Source: Phycisphaerae bacterium
GTDB lineage: Bacteria > Planctomycetota > Phycisphaerae > Sedimentisphaerales > Anaerobacaceae
Length of the DNA: 39,580 nt
Direction of reading: 5' to 3'
Assembly (NCBI GenBank): GCA_030601745.1
Contig: JAUWBI010000027.1
Coordinates: 1 to 39,580, forward strand
The notes beneath the pieces were generated by a model. It was not told the DNA's origin. It saw only the letters and a program-made list of their open reading frames with translations, and did not search any database. The position numbers and the translations under genes were made by a program. How positions within the stretch are numbered: position 1 is the stretch's first letter; each line of letters opens with the position of its first letter. Shown one piece after another: positions 1 through 7,382 of the stretch.

Positions 1-11
1 ATTTTTTTAAC
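1..11. repeat. terminal direct repeat, left copy
   Basis: The first 11 bases (ATTTTTTTAAC) are identical to the last 11 bases of the window (39570-39580). This fits either a circular molecule cut open with a short overlap left in place, or cohesive ends written at both termini. The T-rich sequence makes chance identity somewhat more likely than for a random 11-mer. Confidence 0.6.
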
Positions 12-80
12 CGCTAACCGCCATTTGCCAGGAAGGACCCATGAGTTTTCATCTTACCTGACTTTACCTTTATTCATAAA

Positions 81-172
81 AGACGACGGCCACCGCCACG
101 GCAACGAACCGCAGCGAAGCGTGAAAATAAGATATTCAGCCGTTTAGCAATTCTCATTTCTGGCCGCCGTCT
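81..172 (-). terminator. possible long-range hairpin after the early operon
   Basis: Bases 81-91 (AGACGACGGCC) can pair with 162-172 (GGCCGCCGTCT) with one mismatch. On the minus strand the 3' arm is followed by CTTTTATG. It lies just beyond the stop of the last leftward early gene, so it may end or slow that transcript. The loop is about 70 nt, which is long for an intrinsic terminator, so this is a weak call. Otherwise bases 1-179 hold no gene I can support. Confidence 0.2.
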
Positions 173-179
173 AAGCTCT

Positions 180-698
180 CTATCGGATACGGTCCATTAG
201 CCTTTTAAACTCATCTCCCAAGCCCGGCTCTAACAGATTTATGTCTTCGAAACTTCTTGGGGGCTTACCCTTCAGCGGATCAGGCTTCGGCGGGCCGATA
301 CAACCAAGGCCTCGGCGCTTGCCGCTTGCAATCTCGTCGAGTTCCAATTGGCTGCACGGATTAGCCGCGCTTGGTTTCATCTTGTGCGGGAACGGCAAAT
401 CCCAGTTGTCCACAATGATCTGCCAATCGATTTCATCCGGCCGGGCATCAGCGCAAGCAACCCGCATGATGTCAGTGAACTGCTGTTGTATATGCGGATA
501 CAGCAGGATCTTCGGACCGGACTGTGCTAAAAGTATGTTAGGCGGGTACGTGTTTCTCAGCCAATCGTGTACCGCGCAATTGATGCACAAACCCCGGGGC
601 TCTTTAGATCGGCGCAACATCTTTGCATCTGGATTTCGTAAGTCATCCACTTTACAGCGGGCCTCGCACCGCTCGCAATAGACAATCGTTTTAGTCAT
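180..698 (-). CDS. hypothetical protein with Cys pairs (possible zinc site)
   Basis: 172 residues, family not recognised. The N-terminus has Cys clusters (C-x2-C at residues 8-11, a further Cys at 15, and C-x2-C near 38-41) that could bind zinc. The C-terminal half is proline- and charge-rich with no membrane segment or signal peptide. The ATG at 698 is preceded by AAGGGA at good spacing. The gene overlaps the end of the Fis-type HTH gene by 8 bp and is the last gene of the leftward early run, so it is probably translated as part of that operon. No function can be assigned. Confidence 0.7.
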   Translation of the reverse strand: MTKTIVYCERCEARCKVDDLRNPDAKMLRRSKEPRGLCINCAVHDWLRNTYPPNILLAQSGPKILLYPHIQQQFTDIMRVACADARPDEIDWQIIVDNWDLPFPHKMKPSAANPCSQLELDEIASGKRRGLGCIGPPKPDPLKGKPPRSFEDINLLEPGLGDEFKRLMDRIR

Positions 699-930
699 TT
701 TTCCCTTGAGAAATTTTTAAGGACCGTAAATACTTTACCGTTTTTTTACGCTTGCCGATCTCCAGCTCATCGATCTTCCTGTACAAACTTGACAAACCGA
801 TATCCAAAGCCTTTGCTGTTTCAAGTTTGTTCCAACCATGCCTATTCAACACCCGGCGGATATATTGTTTCTCGTAGGCTTTGATAGCAGTACGCAGATC
901 CTCGCGTTTTTCAGTCTTTTTCTTTGCCAT
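691..930 (-). CDS. small Fis-type HTH DNA-binding protein
   Basis: 79 residues. Residues of about 14-55 (AIKAYEKQYIRRVLNRHGWN, then an ETAKALDIGLSSLYRKIDEL-type helix-turn-helix) match the Fis/HTH_8 fold found at the C-terminus of NtrC-type activators. Here it stands alone, without the AAA+ part, so it probably binds DNA as a dimer and acts as a phage regulator or nucleoid-type protein. The tail is lysine-rich. Two ATGs are adjacent; I chose the second (930) because GGAGG lies one base from the first. It overlaps the stop of the gene upstream, suggesting coupled translation. Family call by pattern recognition; the regulatory role is inferred. Confidence 0.75.
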   Translation of the reverse strand: MAKKKTEKREDLRTAIKAYEKQYIRRVLNRHGWNKLETAKALDIGLSSLYRKIDELEIGKRKKTVKYLRSLKISQGKND

Positions 931-1133
931 CATTCCTCCATCCCGGGCAAATTCTCTTGCACCGGTTCCAGGGTCACTTTAACTTTTTCGCTATTGTCGA
1001 TCAGGAAATCGAGCTTTTTTATCTGGGCCTCGGTCAGCTTCACATCTCCGTACTTAAGACGGTAACAGCCCTTGCCTTTTTTCTTTGCATACCCTGTCAC
1101 CTCAGTAACAACTCTGATTTGTGTCTTTGCCAT
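930..1133 (-). CDS. small hypothetical protein
   Basis: 67 residues starting MAKTQIRVVTEV. The start at 1133 follows a textbook AAGGAGAG site, so I prefer it to the longer in-frame start at 1313, which has no ribosome site. The sequence is mostly beta-like and lysine-rich with an acidic C-terminus (ending PGMEE). Family unknown. If 1133 is right, about 185 bp (1134-1319) upstream are non-coding; the longer reading would add a hydrophobic N-terminus. It sits between a CxxC protein and the Fis-type regulator in the early operon. Confidence 0.65.
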   Translation of the reverse strand: MAKTQIRVVTEVTGYAKKKGKGCYRLKYGDVKLTEAQIKKLDFLIDNSEKVKVTLEPVQENLPGMEE

Positions 1134-1319
1134 TTTGTCTCTCCTTGACAATAATGGGAGTGGGGCAAATTCTGCAGCCGGCTTACAGTACAACAAATGG
1201 GAGAAAACATCCTGAATGCGGAAGGTAAATTTGATATGAATAAGCCGGCGAATGCAGAGAAGTGTTGCCCCAGCTCCCAAAACAAAGATTGGTATTTCAA
1301 TTTGCTTTAACATAATCGG

Positions 1320-1523
1320 TCAACTCGTCAATAATTGTAAACACGCAGGATGCAGCCTGACCTCGGTGTTGTCACTCTTGCGGAACATTCGACACATCCC
1401 ATCTACCTCCAGGATCACAAAGCCACAATAAGAGCAAATGCACTCCGGGTCCCCGGCTTCCGGGCTCCTATCAAACCAGGCCAGCTCATCAAGGCTTATA
1501 TTTAACTTTATCTCTGTACTCAT
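1320..1523 (-). CDS. small CxxC zinc-binding-type protein
   Basis: 67 residues starting MSTEIKLNISLDEL. A Cys before and a C-S-Y-C pair near the middle, a later Cys and an H-P-A-C motif near the end suggest one zinc site. The ATG at 1523 lies 8 bp after the stop of the ParB-like gene and no strong ribosome site is visible, so it probably relies on coupling. A longer in-frame start at 1601 would overlap the ParB gene and is less likely. Function unknown; such small zinc ribbons are common in phage early regions. Confidence 0.65.
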   Translation of the reverse strand: MSTEIKLNISLDELAWFDRSPEAGDPECICSYCGFVILEVDGMCRMFRKSDNTEVRLHPACLQLLTS

Positions 1524-1531
1524 AGTGCAAA

Positions 1532-3151
1532 TCAAGCTGACTTCTTTTTCCTGGCTTTCTTCGTGGCTTTCGGAGTGCCATCCGCATTCAGGCCCTTCCA
1601 TGATTGAGGCTCGGTGAAGCCTTTCTGCTTTGACACTTCCTCGAAGATCTTATCGATATCGACCTGGATCAGCTGAGCAATCCACTTGGCATTATCGATG
1701 ACAAATTGCGATGTCTGTGTCACCGGCCCGCCGTAACATAAAAGATTGTTAAGCGTCGGCTTCACACTGGACCACAGATGTCCCAAGGCTTTTTCGCGTC
1801 CACCTTTGTCGGCCGTTTTAACAAGAGCGTCGATTTCTTTTCGTTTAGTCTTTTCCATAGCACCATGCCAAATCGGATGGTTACCATAAATCGCCACCAG
1901 CGTCATGATGCCCGTTATCTTGTCTTTGTATACGACCTGGTCCACGTTGGTCACATCCACTTTTTCACGCATCTCTATGAGGACCTGTGCCCATCGCTTG
2001 GCATTCAGCAAGATCCGCCGCTCTCTCAGGGGAGTCGGCTTGCCGAGCGGCCGCCCGGCCGGCCGCCTCGCACCTGCCGGCCTGGTAAATTGTTTCTCCC
2101 GGACAAAAGTGACCGTGCCAGCTCCGTCACCGTGGACCACCAACGCCGGAATCGCACCCTTGGCGCCCTTGGTCGATTTTTGCACATCATGCTGATCGAG
2201 CACCCGGCCGAATTTTTTCGACAAATCCTCTTTCATATCGCTCGACAGATGCTCGGTGGCCAGGTAAGCAAGGTTCGAATGCTTTTCCGACAGCCGTTTG
2301 GCCTGCTGCTGCAGATAGATCTGCATCTTGTTATTCCAGCACTGCGGGTCCAGGCAGCGGTCCTTTGTTTTTATTTGGTCATCCATTGCGCCGAACCATA
2401 AAACCGGCTCGGCCCCGCTTCGCTTCATACATCCCGAGCACGCCCCGGCCTTCGGAAGTAACGTATCATCGTCCAGGTTCCACTTGGCTTTGATCAGCAG
2501 CTGCAATTTTTCATTGATACGTTTACCCAGATCATGTACGGAAACATTTTCCCATCGCCAGGAATAATCCTTTATTCCCGCCAAAAGCTCCTTTTGACTG
2601 TTCGCCGGCAGCCGGGCAACCAAAGTAAGATGCCCAATCGTCCAGTTTCCAAAATACTCATTACGGGCCAGATAAAGAAATGCCTGACGCCATCCTTGCA
2701 CCAGGTTCCTGTGAATATTTGCCCGCAGCCGGACCCACTGCTCAGTTTGTCCGATCAATCCTGCTATGAGCTTTGCATCGGAGTCGAAATGGTCCATACA
2801 GCGGGCTATCTCCTCAACTTCCTCAAGAGGCATAAGTTTCTCATGGAATTTGTTCTCAGTGATGGTCAACAACATAGCGGTGCCATAACTGATTCCCCGG
2901 TGAACGATTGCCGGAATCGTTTTATGATCCAGACTTTTGGCCGCCCTCCATCGGCGTTCGCCGGCACGGATCTCGAATTTTTCCTTCCTCTTCGGATGGG
3001 GCCAGACATGGATCGGTATCCGGACCCTGCCGGCACGGATGCTGATAACCAGCTCCTTGAAGCTTTCCGACTTCTGGTCGATGTGCCTCGCATTGTCCTT
3101 ACTCGGCACAATGCTATCCACCGACAATTGTTGTAAAGTTTGCTTTTCCAT
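1532..3151 (-). CDS. ParB/Spo0J-like DNA-binding protein
   Basis: 539 residues. The N-terminal 110 residues are a ParB/Srx-fold domain: a start such as VDSIVPSKDNAR, the core EIRAGERRWRAAK and ENKFHEKLMPLEEVEEIARC. An HTH-like segment follows (LIAGLIGQTEQWVRLRANIH). A second part near residues 235-280 carries a C-SGC-MKR-x-G...C-LDPQCW cysteine set seen in many plasmid and phage ParB proteins. The last 150 residues are unrecognised and end in a lysine-rich tail. ATG at 3151 follows AAAGGAG. There is no ParA ATPase gene in the window, so it may be a regulator or site-specific DNA clamp rather than half of a partition system. That role is inferred. Confidence 0.85.
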   Translation of the reverse strand: MEKQTLQQLSVDSIVPSKDNARHIDQKSESFKELVISIRAGRVRIPIHVWPHPKRKEKFEIRAGERRWRAAKSLDHKTIPAIVHRGISYGTAMLLTITENKFHEKLMPLEEVEEIARCMDHFDSDAKLIAGLIGQTEQWVRLRANIHRNLVQGWRQAFLYLARNEYFGNWTIGHLTLVARLPANSQKELLAGIKDYSWRWENVSVHDLGKRINEKLQLLIKAKWNLDDDTLLPKAGACSGCMKRSGAEPVLWFGAMDDQIKTKDRCLDPQCWNNKMQIYLQQQAKRLSEKHSNLAYLATEHLSSDMKEDLSKKFGRVLDQHDVQKSTKGAKGAIPALVVHGDGAGTVTFVREKQFTRPAGARRPAGRPLGKPTPLRERRILLNAKRWAQVLIEMREKVDVTNVDQVVYKDKITGIMTLVAIYGNHPIWHGAMEKTKRKEIDALVKTADKGGREKALGHLWSSVKPTLNNLLCYGGPVTQTSQFVIDNAKWIAQLIQVDIDKIFEEVSKQKGFTEPQSWKGLNADGTPKATKKARKKKSA

Positions 3152-3176
3152 TGGGTTCTCCTTTCAAATTAAAAGT

Positions 3177-4283
3177 TTAGGTATTTTTGCCCCGGGAAAA
3201 TTTACCCGGGATTACACTTAACTTTTTTGGGACATAATAAAAAGGCGGTTTCTTCATGGCTGCCACGAACATCGCAATCGGGTTGTCACCCCGCCAGCAT
3301 TGCCTTGCCGTGTTGAGTGACAATTCAAATAATGGATATGGGCTACCGACGAAAAGCCGCTGCTGCAGTTGAGAAAAAATATCATTAATAGTCGTGATGT
3401 CCGAGCTGTTACGCAGATGGATAATTTGACTGAATTCAAGAGCTGCTTTTTTGCATTCCCGGAGAATCTCAAATCTATCCTGTTCGGACAAATGCCCCGG
3501 ACCATCAGCCCCAGGCCCGGCCCCAGGCCCAGGCTGAGAAACCGAATCCGAAACCGGGGCCGAAGCCGAATCCGAAACCGTAGGTTCTTCCGAATCCGAA
3601 GCCGGGACCGTGTCCGAACCCGAGTCCGAAGCCGAAGCCTGGGCCTGGGGCCGGGCCTGGGGCTGCGATGCGCTTTGCCCAGCTCCCTGGGATATCCCGT
3701 CTCCCCTTTTTTCCCAAACCCCCCTCTTCGGATTCGATTCGCTTCGAATCGAATCTCTTAACTTTATCTCTTCGGCTTCGGCTTCGTATAAAGGCGATCC
3801 CTTTTCTTCCTGATTATTCCCAGATTTCTTAATCTGGGTTTCGTGTGACAACTCACTGCCGTTCAAAGACTTATGGAGCGACTTGGGAAAGTCTAAAAAT
3901 TCGACCCATTTCACCTCTCGATCCGTCAGAATTTCAAATATCTGAGCGACTTTCCTCTCCGATAAGCACAAAAGCTCCGCCACTTGCCCCGGGTCCAGGG
4001 GCTGCTGCCTATCGTCCAAAATCCAGCCGCGATATTCCCTGACCTGGTTCCCGGCCAGCCCCACCAGCATCTTGTAAATACCATCACAAGCCGCTGCCAG
4101 ATCAGGCCCTGCCTTCTTAACCATTCTCCGGTAATCCGAACTCAAAGTATGTCCATGGACGGGAAACCTGACATAGATCAAAGGCTTTATTCTTAGTGAT
4201 ACCATCTTGGTCTTAGCCGTGGCCAATTTGCCGTTCTTCAACATTTCAAACCTCCACCAGTTCGCGATCCGGTACGCTTGCAT
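3177..4283 (-). CDS. possible phage replication organiser with low-complexity linker
   Basis: 368 residues from the ATG at 4283, which follows AAAGGAG; the longer reading to 4385 has no ribosome site. The N-terminal 130 residues look like a winged-helix domain of replisome-organiser type (DPGQVAELLCLSERKVAQIF resembles a recognition helix region). A long linker follows, rich in Ser, Asp, Gln, Pro and Gly, encoded by imperfect hexamer repeats around 3500-3670. The C-terminal 100 residues are alpha-helical and end basic. Position in the early region next to ParB supports a DNA role. The domain call is by resemblance only; replication initiation is an inference. Confidence 0.6.
   Translation of the reverse strand: MQAYRIANWWRFEMLKNGKLATAKTKMVSLRIKPLIYVRFPVHGHTLSSDYRRMVKKAGPDLAAACDGIYKMLVGLAGNQVREYRGWILDDRQQPLDPGQVAELLCLSERKVAQIFEILTDREVKWVEFLDFPKSLHKSLNGSELSHETQIKKSGNNQEEKGSPLYEAEAEEIKLRDSIRSESNPKRGVWEKRGDGISQGAGQSASQPQARPQAQASASDSGSDTVPASDSEEPTVSDSASAPVSDSVSQPGPGAGPGADGPGHLSEQDRFEILRECKKAALEFSQIIHLRNSSDITTINDIFSQLQQRLFVGSPYPLFELSLNTARQCWRGDNPIAMFVAAMKKPPFYYVPKKLSVIPGKFSRGKNT
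3500..3670. repeat. degenerate CCGAAN hexamer repeats inside a coding linker
   Basis: The stretch is dominated by CCGAAG, CCGAAT, CCGAAA and GGGCCT-like units and encodes the SDSxS/QPQA/PGPGAG linker of the putative replication organiser. All readings on both strands are open here, giving glycine/phenylalanine- and arginine-rich shadow frames that should not be taken as genes. Confidence 0.75.
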
Positions 4284-4386
4284 AATTGAAACTCCTTTGT
4301 ACAATATGCACGTTTGTCTCGCCCGGGCCCCGCCCGCTGCATTCCGCGAGCGGGGCCTTAACCGATGCCCGTACTCGGGCTGCAAA

Positions 4387-4737
4387 TTATTTTCTGCCGA
4401 AAATCAAGTTGTGAATGCTCCTCAGAAGTGCTCCCATCGCGTCGATGAAGGTCCTCTGCCCTTCAGCCGTGTTAAGAACTTCGACAATCTCCTCTTTATT
4501 GTTCGCGGTTGCAAGGCCATCGATCACCGATTCCGGGATGTCGGTGTCAGTAAGAAGTTGATCGTCGATCGTATCGAGCAGCTCCTTCTTTACAATGACC
4601 TTAACTTCATCGGAACTTTTCGCATTGACGAGGGCCTCTTCAACGGCGCTCGTATCGTCATCAGATGCGATATGCTCCTTGAGCAGCCGAAAGCCTAAAG
4701 CAAAAAGTCCGTTCAACAAAAACGCTGGCATTCCCAT
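4387..4737 (-). CDS. hypothetical protein, hydrophobic N-terminus
   Basis: 116 residues starting MGMPAFLLNGLFALGF. A short hydrophobic N-terminal segment is followed by an acidic helical region (residues 25-75) and a basic end. The ATG at 4737 follows AAGGGAG. Its first 11 codons and ribosome site are duplicated at 15831-15875 ahead of the glycosyltransferase cassette (37 of 45 bases identical). No family recognised. A membrane-associated role is possible but not shown; the gene lies between the DUF4031-like gene and the replication-organiser candidate. Confidence 0.65.
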   Translation of the reverse strand: MGMPAFLLNGLFALGFRLLKEHIASDDDTSAVEEALVNAKSSDEVKVIVKKELLDTIDDQLLTDTDIPESVIDGLATANNKEEIVEVLNTAEGQRTFIDAMGALLRSIHNLIFGRK

Positions 4738-4755
4738 AATGTGACTCCCTTCTAA
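4711..4755 (-). repeat. duplicated ribosome site and gene start, copy 1
   Basis: These 45 bases cover the ribosome site, ATG and first codons of the 116-residue protein. They match 15831-15875 at 37 of 45 positions, counted by eye. The two copies are 11 kb apart on the same strand. Confidence 0.75.
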
Positions 4756-4766
4756 AAAAATAATGG

Positions 4767-5048
4767 TTAATTACCGGCACTCCTTGACCGGTACTTTCTT
4801 ATAAGCTCGCCAAATTTCTCCCTGTCTATCTCGACAGCGCCGAGCTTGACGGCCAATAACCTCATGTTTTTTGTCAGGTCGTAATGAGGCAAGTTCGACT
4901 GGTCCTGGAACCATGCCGGGTGGAGCCTCATCCGCCCGGCAAAGTAATGCAGCTCCCATACGTAGTCCGCCACTAAATGACATGCATAACCATACGGCCA
5001 TTTTTTGCTTCGCACACAAGCCTGAAGATCATCCACATATACACCCAT
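4767..5048 (-). CDS. DUF4031-family protein
   Basis: 93 residues starting MGVYVDDLQ. The pattern VYVDD, then W and a CHLVADYVWELHYFAGRM stretch, HPAWFQ, PHYDLT and LLAVKLGAVEI follows the DUF4031 family along its whole length, and the length is usual for the family. No biochemical function is established. The ATG at 5048 follows GGGAG and lies 5 bp after the stop of the 49-residue zinc ribbon; the longer in-frame extension to 5132 overlaps that gene and is unlikely. It is found here among early genes. Family assignment is by recalled pattern. Confidence 0.8.
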   Translation of the reverse strand: MGVYVDDLQACVRSKKWPYGYACHLVADYVWELHYFAGRMRLHPAWFQDQSNLPHYDLTKNMRLLAVKLGAVEIDREKFGELIRKYRSRSAGN

Positions 5049-5053
5049 TTTCG

Positions 5054-5203
5054 CTAACTCCCGACCTTTTTTGGTTCTTTTAGAAAATGACAGAACGAAA
5101 GATATAGATTTGTTCCGCACTTTTTGCACCAAAGTGAATAATAATCATTTTGGTGATTACACTTAGGACATTTAACGCCTTTAGGTAGTTTTTGCTTGTT
5201 CAT
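5054..5203 (-). CDS. 49-residue zinc-ribbon protein
   Basis: A short gene reading MNKQKLPKGVKCPKCNHQ and ending KKVGS. Two CxxC knuckles, CPKC at residues 12-15 and CKKC at 27-30, with 11 residues between them, make a classical zinc ribbon. The ATG at 5203 follows GGTGGAG at 7-8 bases. The frame is exactly 50 codons and the stop lies 5 bp before the DUF4031 start, so it fills a gap that would otherwise look empty. Likely role: zinc-dependent protein or nucleic-acid contact; not known. Confidence 0.7.
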   Translation of the reverse strand: MNKQKLPKGVKCPKCNHQNDYYSLWCKKCGTNLYLSFCHFLKEPKKVGS

Positions 5204-5228
5204 TTATTTTCTCCACCAAATATCACCA

Positions 5229-5570
5229 TCAAAGCACCTTCTCATCGTGCGGCTCGAAATACTCCTTCGGCTCTTGCTTAGGCAAATCCTCTGCCGGCAC
5301 TGCCCAGATAGTTTCAAGATCAATCGGTTTGGAGCCGGGAAGAAAGTTCGACAGCGTCCGGATCGAGTCTTCCAAAAAATCAGGTATATCCGTTTCAGAA
5401 TCCATGCTTAACAAGTGCCTGCCGGTTTCAGTAATTGGCGTTATCACCACACCAAATAACTCTCCATTCGAACCATCCGCAATGATCACCTCTTTAACGC
5501 TGCACTCGCCATACCTATCATGCATTACCTTCTGACCGCTTTCTAATTTCTGAGCATCCTTAAGTTTCAT
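5229..5570 (-). CDS. hypothetical protein, possible small beta-barrel
   Basis: 113 residues starting MKLKDAQKL. The ATG at 5570 follows AAGGAGG and overlaps the stop of the upstream radical SAM gene by 4 bp (ATGA), which decides this start over 5603. The N-terminal part (GQKVMHDRYGECSVKEVI...GVVITPIT) resembles small beta-barrels of the CarD/KOW type, where a conserved G-V-H-x-x-x-G pattern begins the fold. The C-terminal third is acidic. This resemblance is weak; no function is assigned. Translational coupling to the radical SAM gene suggests joint expression. Confidence 0.65.
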   Translation of the reverse strand: MKLKDAQKLESGQKVMHDRYGECSVKEVIIADGSNGELFGVVITPITETGRHLLSMDSETDIPDFLEDSIRTLSNFLPGSKPIDLETIWAVPAEDLPKQEPKEYFEPHDEKVL

Positions 5571-6355
5571 TTTTCTATGACCTCCTTGAATGAATCCTTC
5601 CACCTGACCAGCCGCTCATTTCGCAACTGTTCGTAGATTAACCAAACCGTCTCATCGGCCTGGGCGGCCCTCAACGGATCAACGAATCTTTCCATTTCCT
5701 CGCGTGTGACTCGAACTGGTTCGAACAGTTCAACACGCCTGTTGAAGTGCCTGAGCTTACCGATCCAGAAGCTGTCGGTGATGAATGAATTGACCGTAGT
5801 ATAAAGACCAATAATCCTATCAACATCACAATCAAGAAACGGCTCGCAGCTTACCGAAGTTTGATATCCGCTGTTATGGGTATATATCAAGCACTGCAAT
5901 CTTTCATGGAAACCCGGGGCGTTCGGCTCCCAAAAAGCTAATACCCGGGACTCCTTCGAACCGATTGTAAACCTGAAACTCAGCCGCTTTCGATATTTCA
6001 GAAAAGAGTTACAGATTTCCCGGATACATTCGAAGTGCGGCTTGCTCACCACCAGGACCTTGTTGCCGGCAGCCAGCAGGTTATGCAGCACACACATACA
6101 CTCCGATAGATTTCGCGGAGTTATATCATGTGTCGACGGGAACATTACAATGCCCAAGCGCTTCAAAAATGATCTGGTCACCTTTGACTGGACAATCACC
6201 GGATCAAGCCACTGCTCGGCCGTGCACCATTTCGACCACTTGACCGCCCGGTACCGGGCATAGCAATACCGGCAGCCGTGCTCACAGCCGAGCTGAATGT
6301 TCACGTTCGATACGGCCCATTCTTTAGTTCCGGTTTTTTTCCTGGCCCTGCTCAC
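5567..6355 (-). CDS. radical SAM protein, spore-photoproduct-lyase (SplB) type
   Basis: 262 residues. The motif C24-EHG-C28-RY-C31-Y binds a [4Fe-4S] cluster, and the preceding KEWAVSNVNIQLGC matches the COG1533 group (SplB-like, often labelled DNA repair photolyase). Such enzymes cleave S-adenosylmethionine to a 5'-deoxyadenosyl radical; the substrate of this one is unknown. It is shorter than spore photoproduct lyase itself. Possible roles are nucleic-acid repair or modification. Its stop overlaps the next gene by 4 bp and its start overlaps the CsrA-like gene by 4 bp, so the three are coupled. The cluster motif is certain; the substrate is not. Confidence 0.85.
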   Translation of the reverse strand: MSRARKKTGTKEWAVSNVNIQLGCEHGCRYCYARYRAVKWSKWCTAEQWLDPVIVQSKVTRSFLKRLGIVMFPSTHDITPRNLSECMCVLHNLLAAGNKVLVVSKPHFECIREICNSFLKYRKRLSFRFTIGSKESRVLAFWEPNAPGFHERLQCLIYTHNSGYQTSVSCEPFLDCDVDRIIGLYTTVNSFITDSFWIGKLRHFNRRVELFEPVRVTREEMERFVDPLRAAQADETVWLIYEQLRNERLVRWKDSFKEVIEK

Positions 6356-6537
6356 TGACTATCCTTTCGGAGTTTTGTTTTCTTTTCCCGGGTTACTGCG
6401 ATCTTCTTTGGAATATCAAATGCTAACTTTAAATGCCCACCTGATTTATGATATGGCTTTCTCCGGGCAACAACATTGCCTGTATCGGAATCCGTGAGGA
6501 CAATTATCTCATTAACTTTTGGTTTCAAACTTAACAT
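6352..6537 (-). CDS. CsrA-like RNA-binding regulator (divergent)
   Basis: 61 residues, the usual CsrA/RsmA length. It opens MLSLKPKVNEIIVL, comparable to the MLxLxRKxGExI start of CsrA, and has LKLAFDIPKKIAVTREKK, which aligns with the VRLGIDAPKxVxVHREEI core. The key late arginine is kept (TREKK), but the early arginine of the family is proline here. The middle is a few residues longer, with a basic RRKPYHK stretch. CsrA dimers bind GGA in hairpin loops near ribosome sites. Coupled by ATGA-type overlaps to its neighbours. The call rests on motif order; RNA binding is inferred. Confidence 0.65.
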   Translation of the reverse strand: MLSLKPKVNEIIVLTDSDTGNVVARRKPYHKSGGHLKLAFDIPKKIAVTREKKTKLRKDSQ

Positions 6538-6743
6538 CTTTTTCCTTTCCGAACGTCGGTTTTAGCCCGGCCATTTACCTTTCTCAAGGCCCACCGGCTG
6601 ACACATTCCTGCTGGCCATTATCGATAAATTCTATTAAGCAATTGTTCATTTTCATCCGCCGCTGTACCCGACACACGCGGCCCTTCATAGCCTTCTGTT
6701 TTTCGTTAGTGCCCCAGCGATATTTGTAGAGCTGTTCTGCCAT
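6531..6743 (-). CDS. small basic hypothetical protein
   Basis: 70 residues, strongly basic. The core KGRVCRVQRRMKMNNCLIEFIDNGQQECVSRWALRKV looks like a short beta-barrel of the kind often found as orphan phage proteins. Three Cys are present but not in a zinc pattern. The ATG at 6743 directly follows the stop of the upstream HTH protein and the gene overlaps the CsrA-like start by 7 bp. Function unknown. Confidence 0.65.
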   Translation of the reverse strand: MAEQLYKYRWGTNEKQKAMKGRVCRVQRRMKMNNCLIEFIDNGQQECVSRWALRKVNGRAKTDVRKGKRC

Positions 6744-7004
6744 TTATTCATCTTCGAGGGACTTGGTCTTTACATCTAATTTTACGGAAACTTCAACATC
6801 CTTGCTGCCGTACTCTTGTAGGGGTTCCCGCAACAATTTGTCCTGTTCGGGCGTCAAACAATTTTCACCCTTGCAGAATCGTTCTAATATATTTTTGGGA
6901 ACACCTGTGTTTTTTTCTACTACTGACAATTGCCCCTGATTGCAATAAAACATCAGCATCATTCTTAGCCCGTCTCGCTTTTCTGTTATCTCTATATCGC
7001 TCAT
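6744..7004 (-). CDS. small HTH-like protein
   Basis: 86 residues. Residues 25-60 (GQLSVVEKNTGVPKNILERF, then GENCLTPEQDKLL) read like a helix-turn-helix with the recognition helix starting near PKNILERF and a downstream helix opened by LTPEQ, as in XRE/CI-type domains. The C-terminus is charged. The ATG at 7004 follows AAAGGA. It could be an early regulator, and is the nearest thing to a repressor-like HTH here, but the resemblance is modest. The stop abuts the next ATG. Confidence 0.55.
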   Translation of the reverse strand: MSDIEITEKRDGLRMMLMFYCNQGQLSVVEKNTGVPKNILERFCKGENCLTPEQDKLLREPLQEYGSKDVEVSVKLDVKTKSLEDE

Positions 7005-7028
7005 ACCTTCATCCTTTCTTCTTAAACT

Positions 7029-7382
7029 TTAGTACTCCGACGGAAGCATCAGAACACCGCCAACAAGATACAACTTTATACTATCGAGTGGAAAATCGGT
7101 GTATGAGTATTCTTGCTGTACAAGGATCGGCTCATCTGTATCTTCCTTCATTGTGAGCGTTGCTTTGTTGCCTTCGTGTTTGTGGAGCTCCCAGATCTGG
7201 AACTCCTCCTTTCTCTGCCAGCTTGCGATTGCATCTATGAGCCAATAAGCCCCGGCTTTTTCAGCGACGTAGTGAACGCCATCGGTGAAGCTGATCCAGC
7301 CGCTCCAATGTTCATAATGGTTTTCTGTGCCGTGAAACTGGCCTAAATCTGCTTCTGTTAGAATTTTCTTCTCCTCTGCCAT
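7029..7382 (-). CDS. DUF6876-type hypothetical protein
   Basis: 117 residues. The pattern QFHGTENHYEHW, TDGVHYVAEKAGAYWLIDAIASWQ, EEFQIWELHK and a terminal YTDFPL...LYLVGGVLMLPSEY matches a phage/plasmid-borne family I know as DUF6876, full length. No biochemical activity is established. The ATG at 7382 follows GAGGAG inside the end of the ASCH gene and starts one base after its stop. Co-occurrence with ASCH and PP-loop genes suggests an accessory role. Confidence 0.65.
   Translation of the reverse strand: MAEEKKILTEADLGQFHGTENHYEHWSGWISFTDGVHYVAEKAGAYWLIDAIASWQRKEEFQIWELHKHEGNKATLTMKEDTDEPILVQQEYSYTDFPLDSIKLYLVGGVLMLPSEY

Noticed and set aside
3505-3761. Gly/Phe-rich and Arg-rich open frames around the hexamer repeats
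   Set aside because: They are other-frame readings of the low-complexity linker of the putative replication organiser; repeats keep all frames open.
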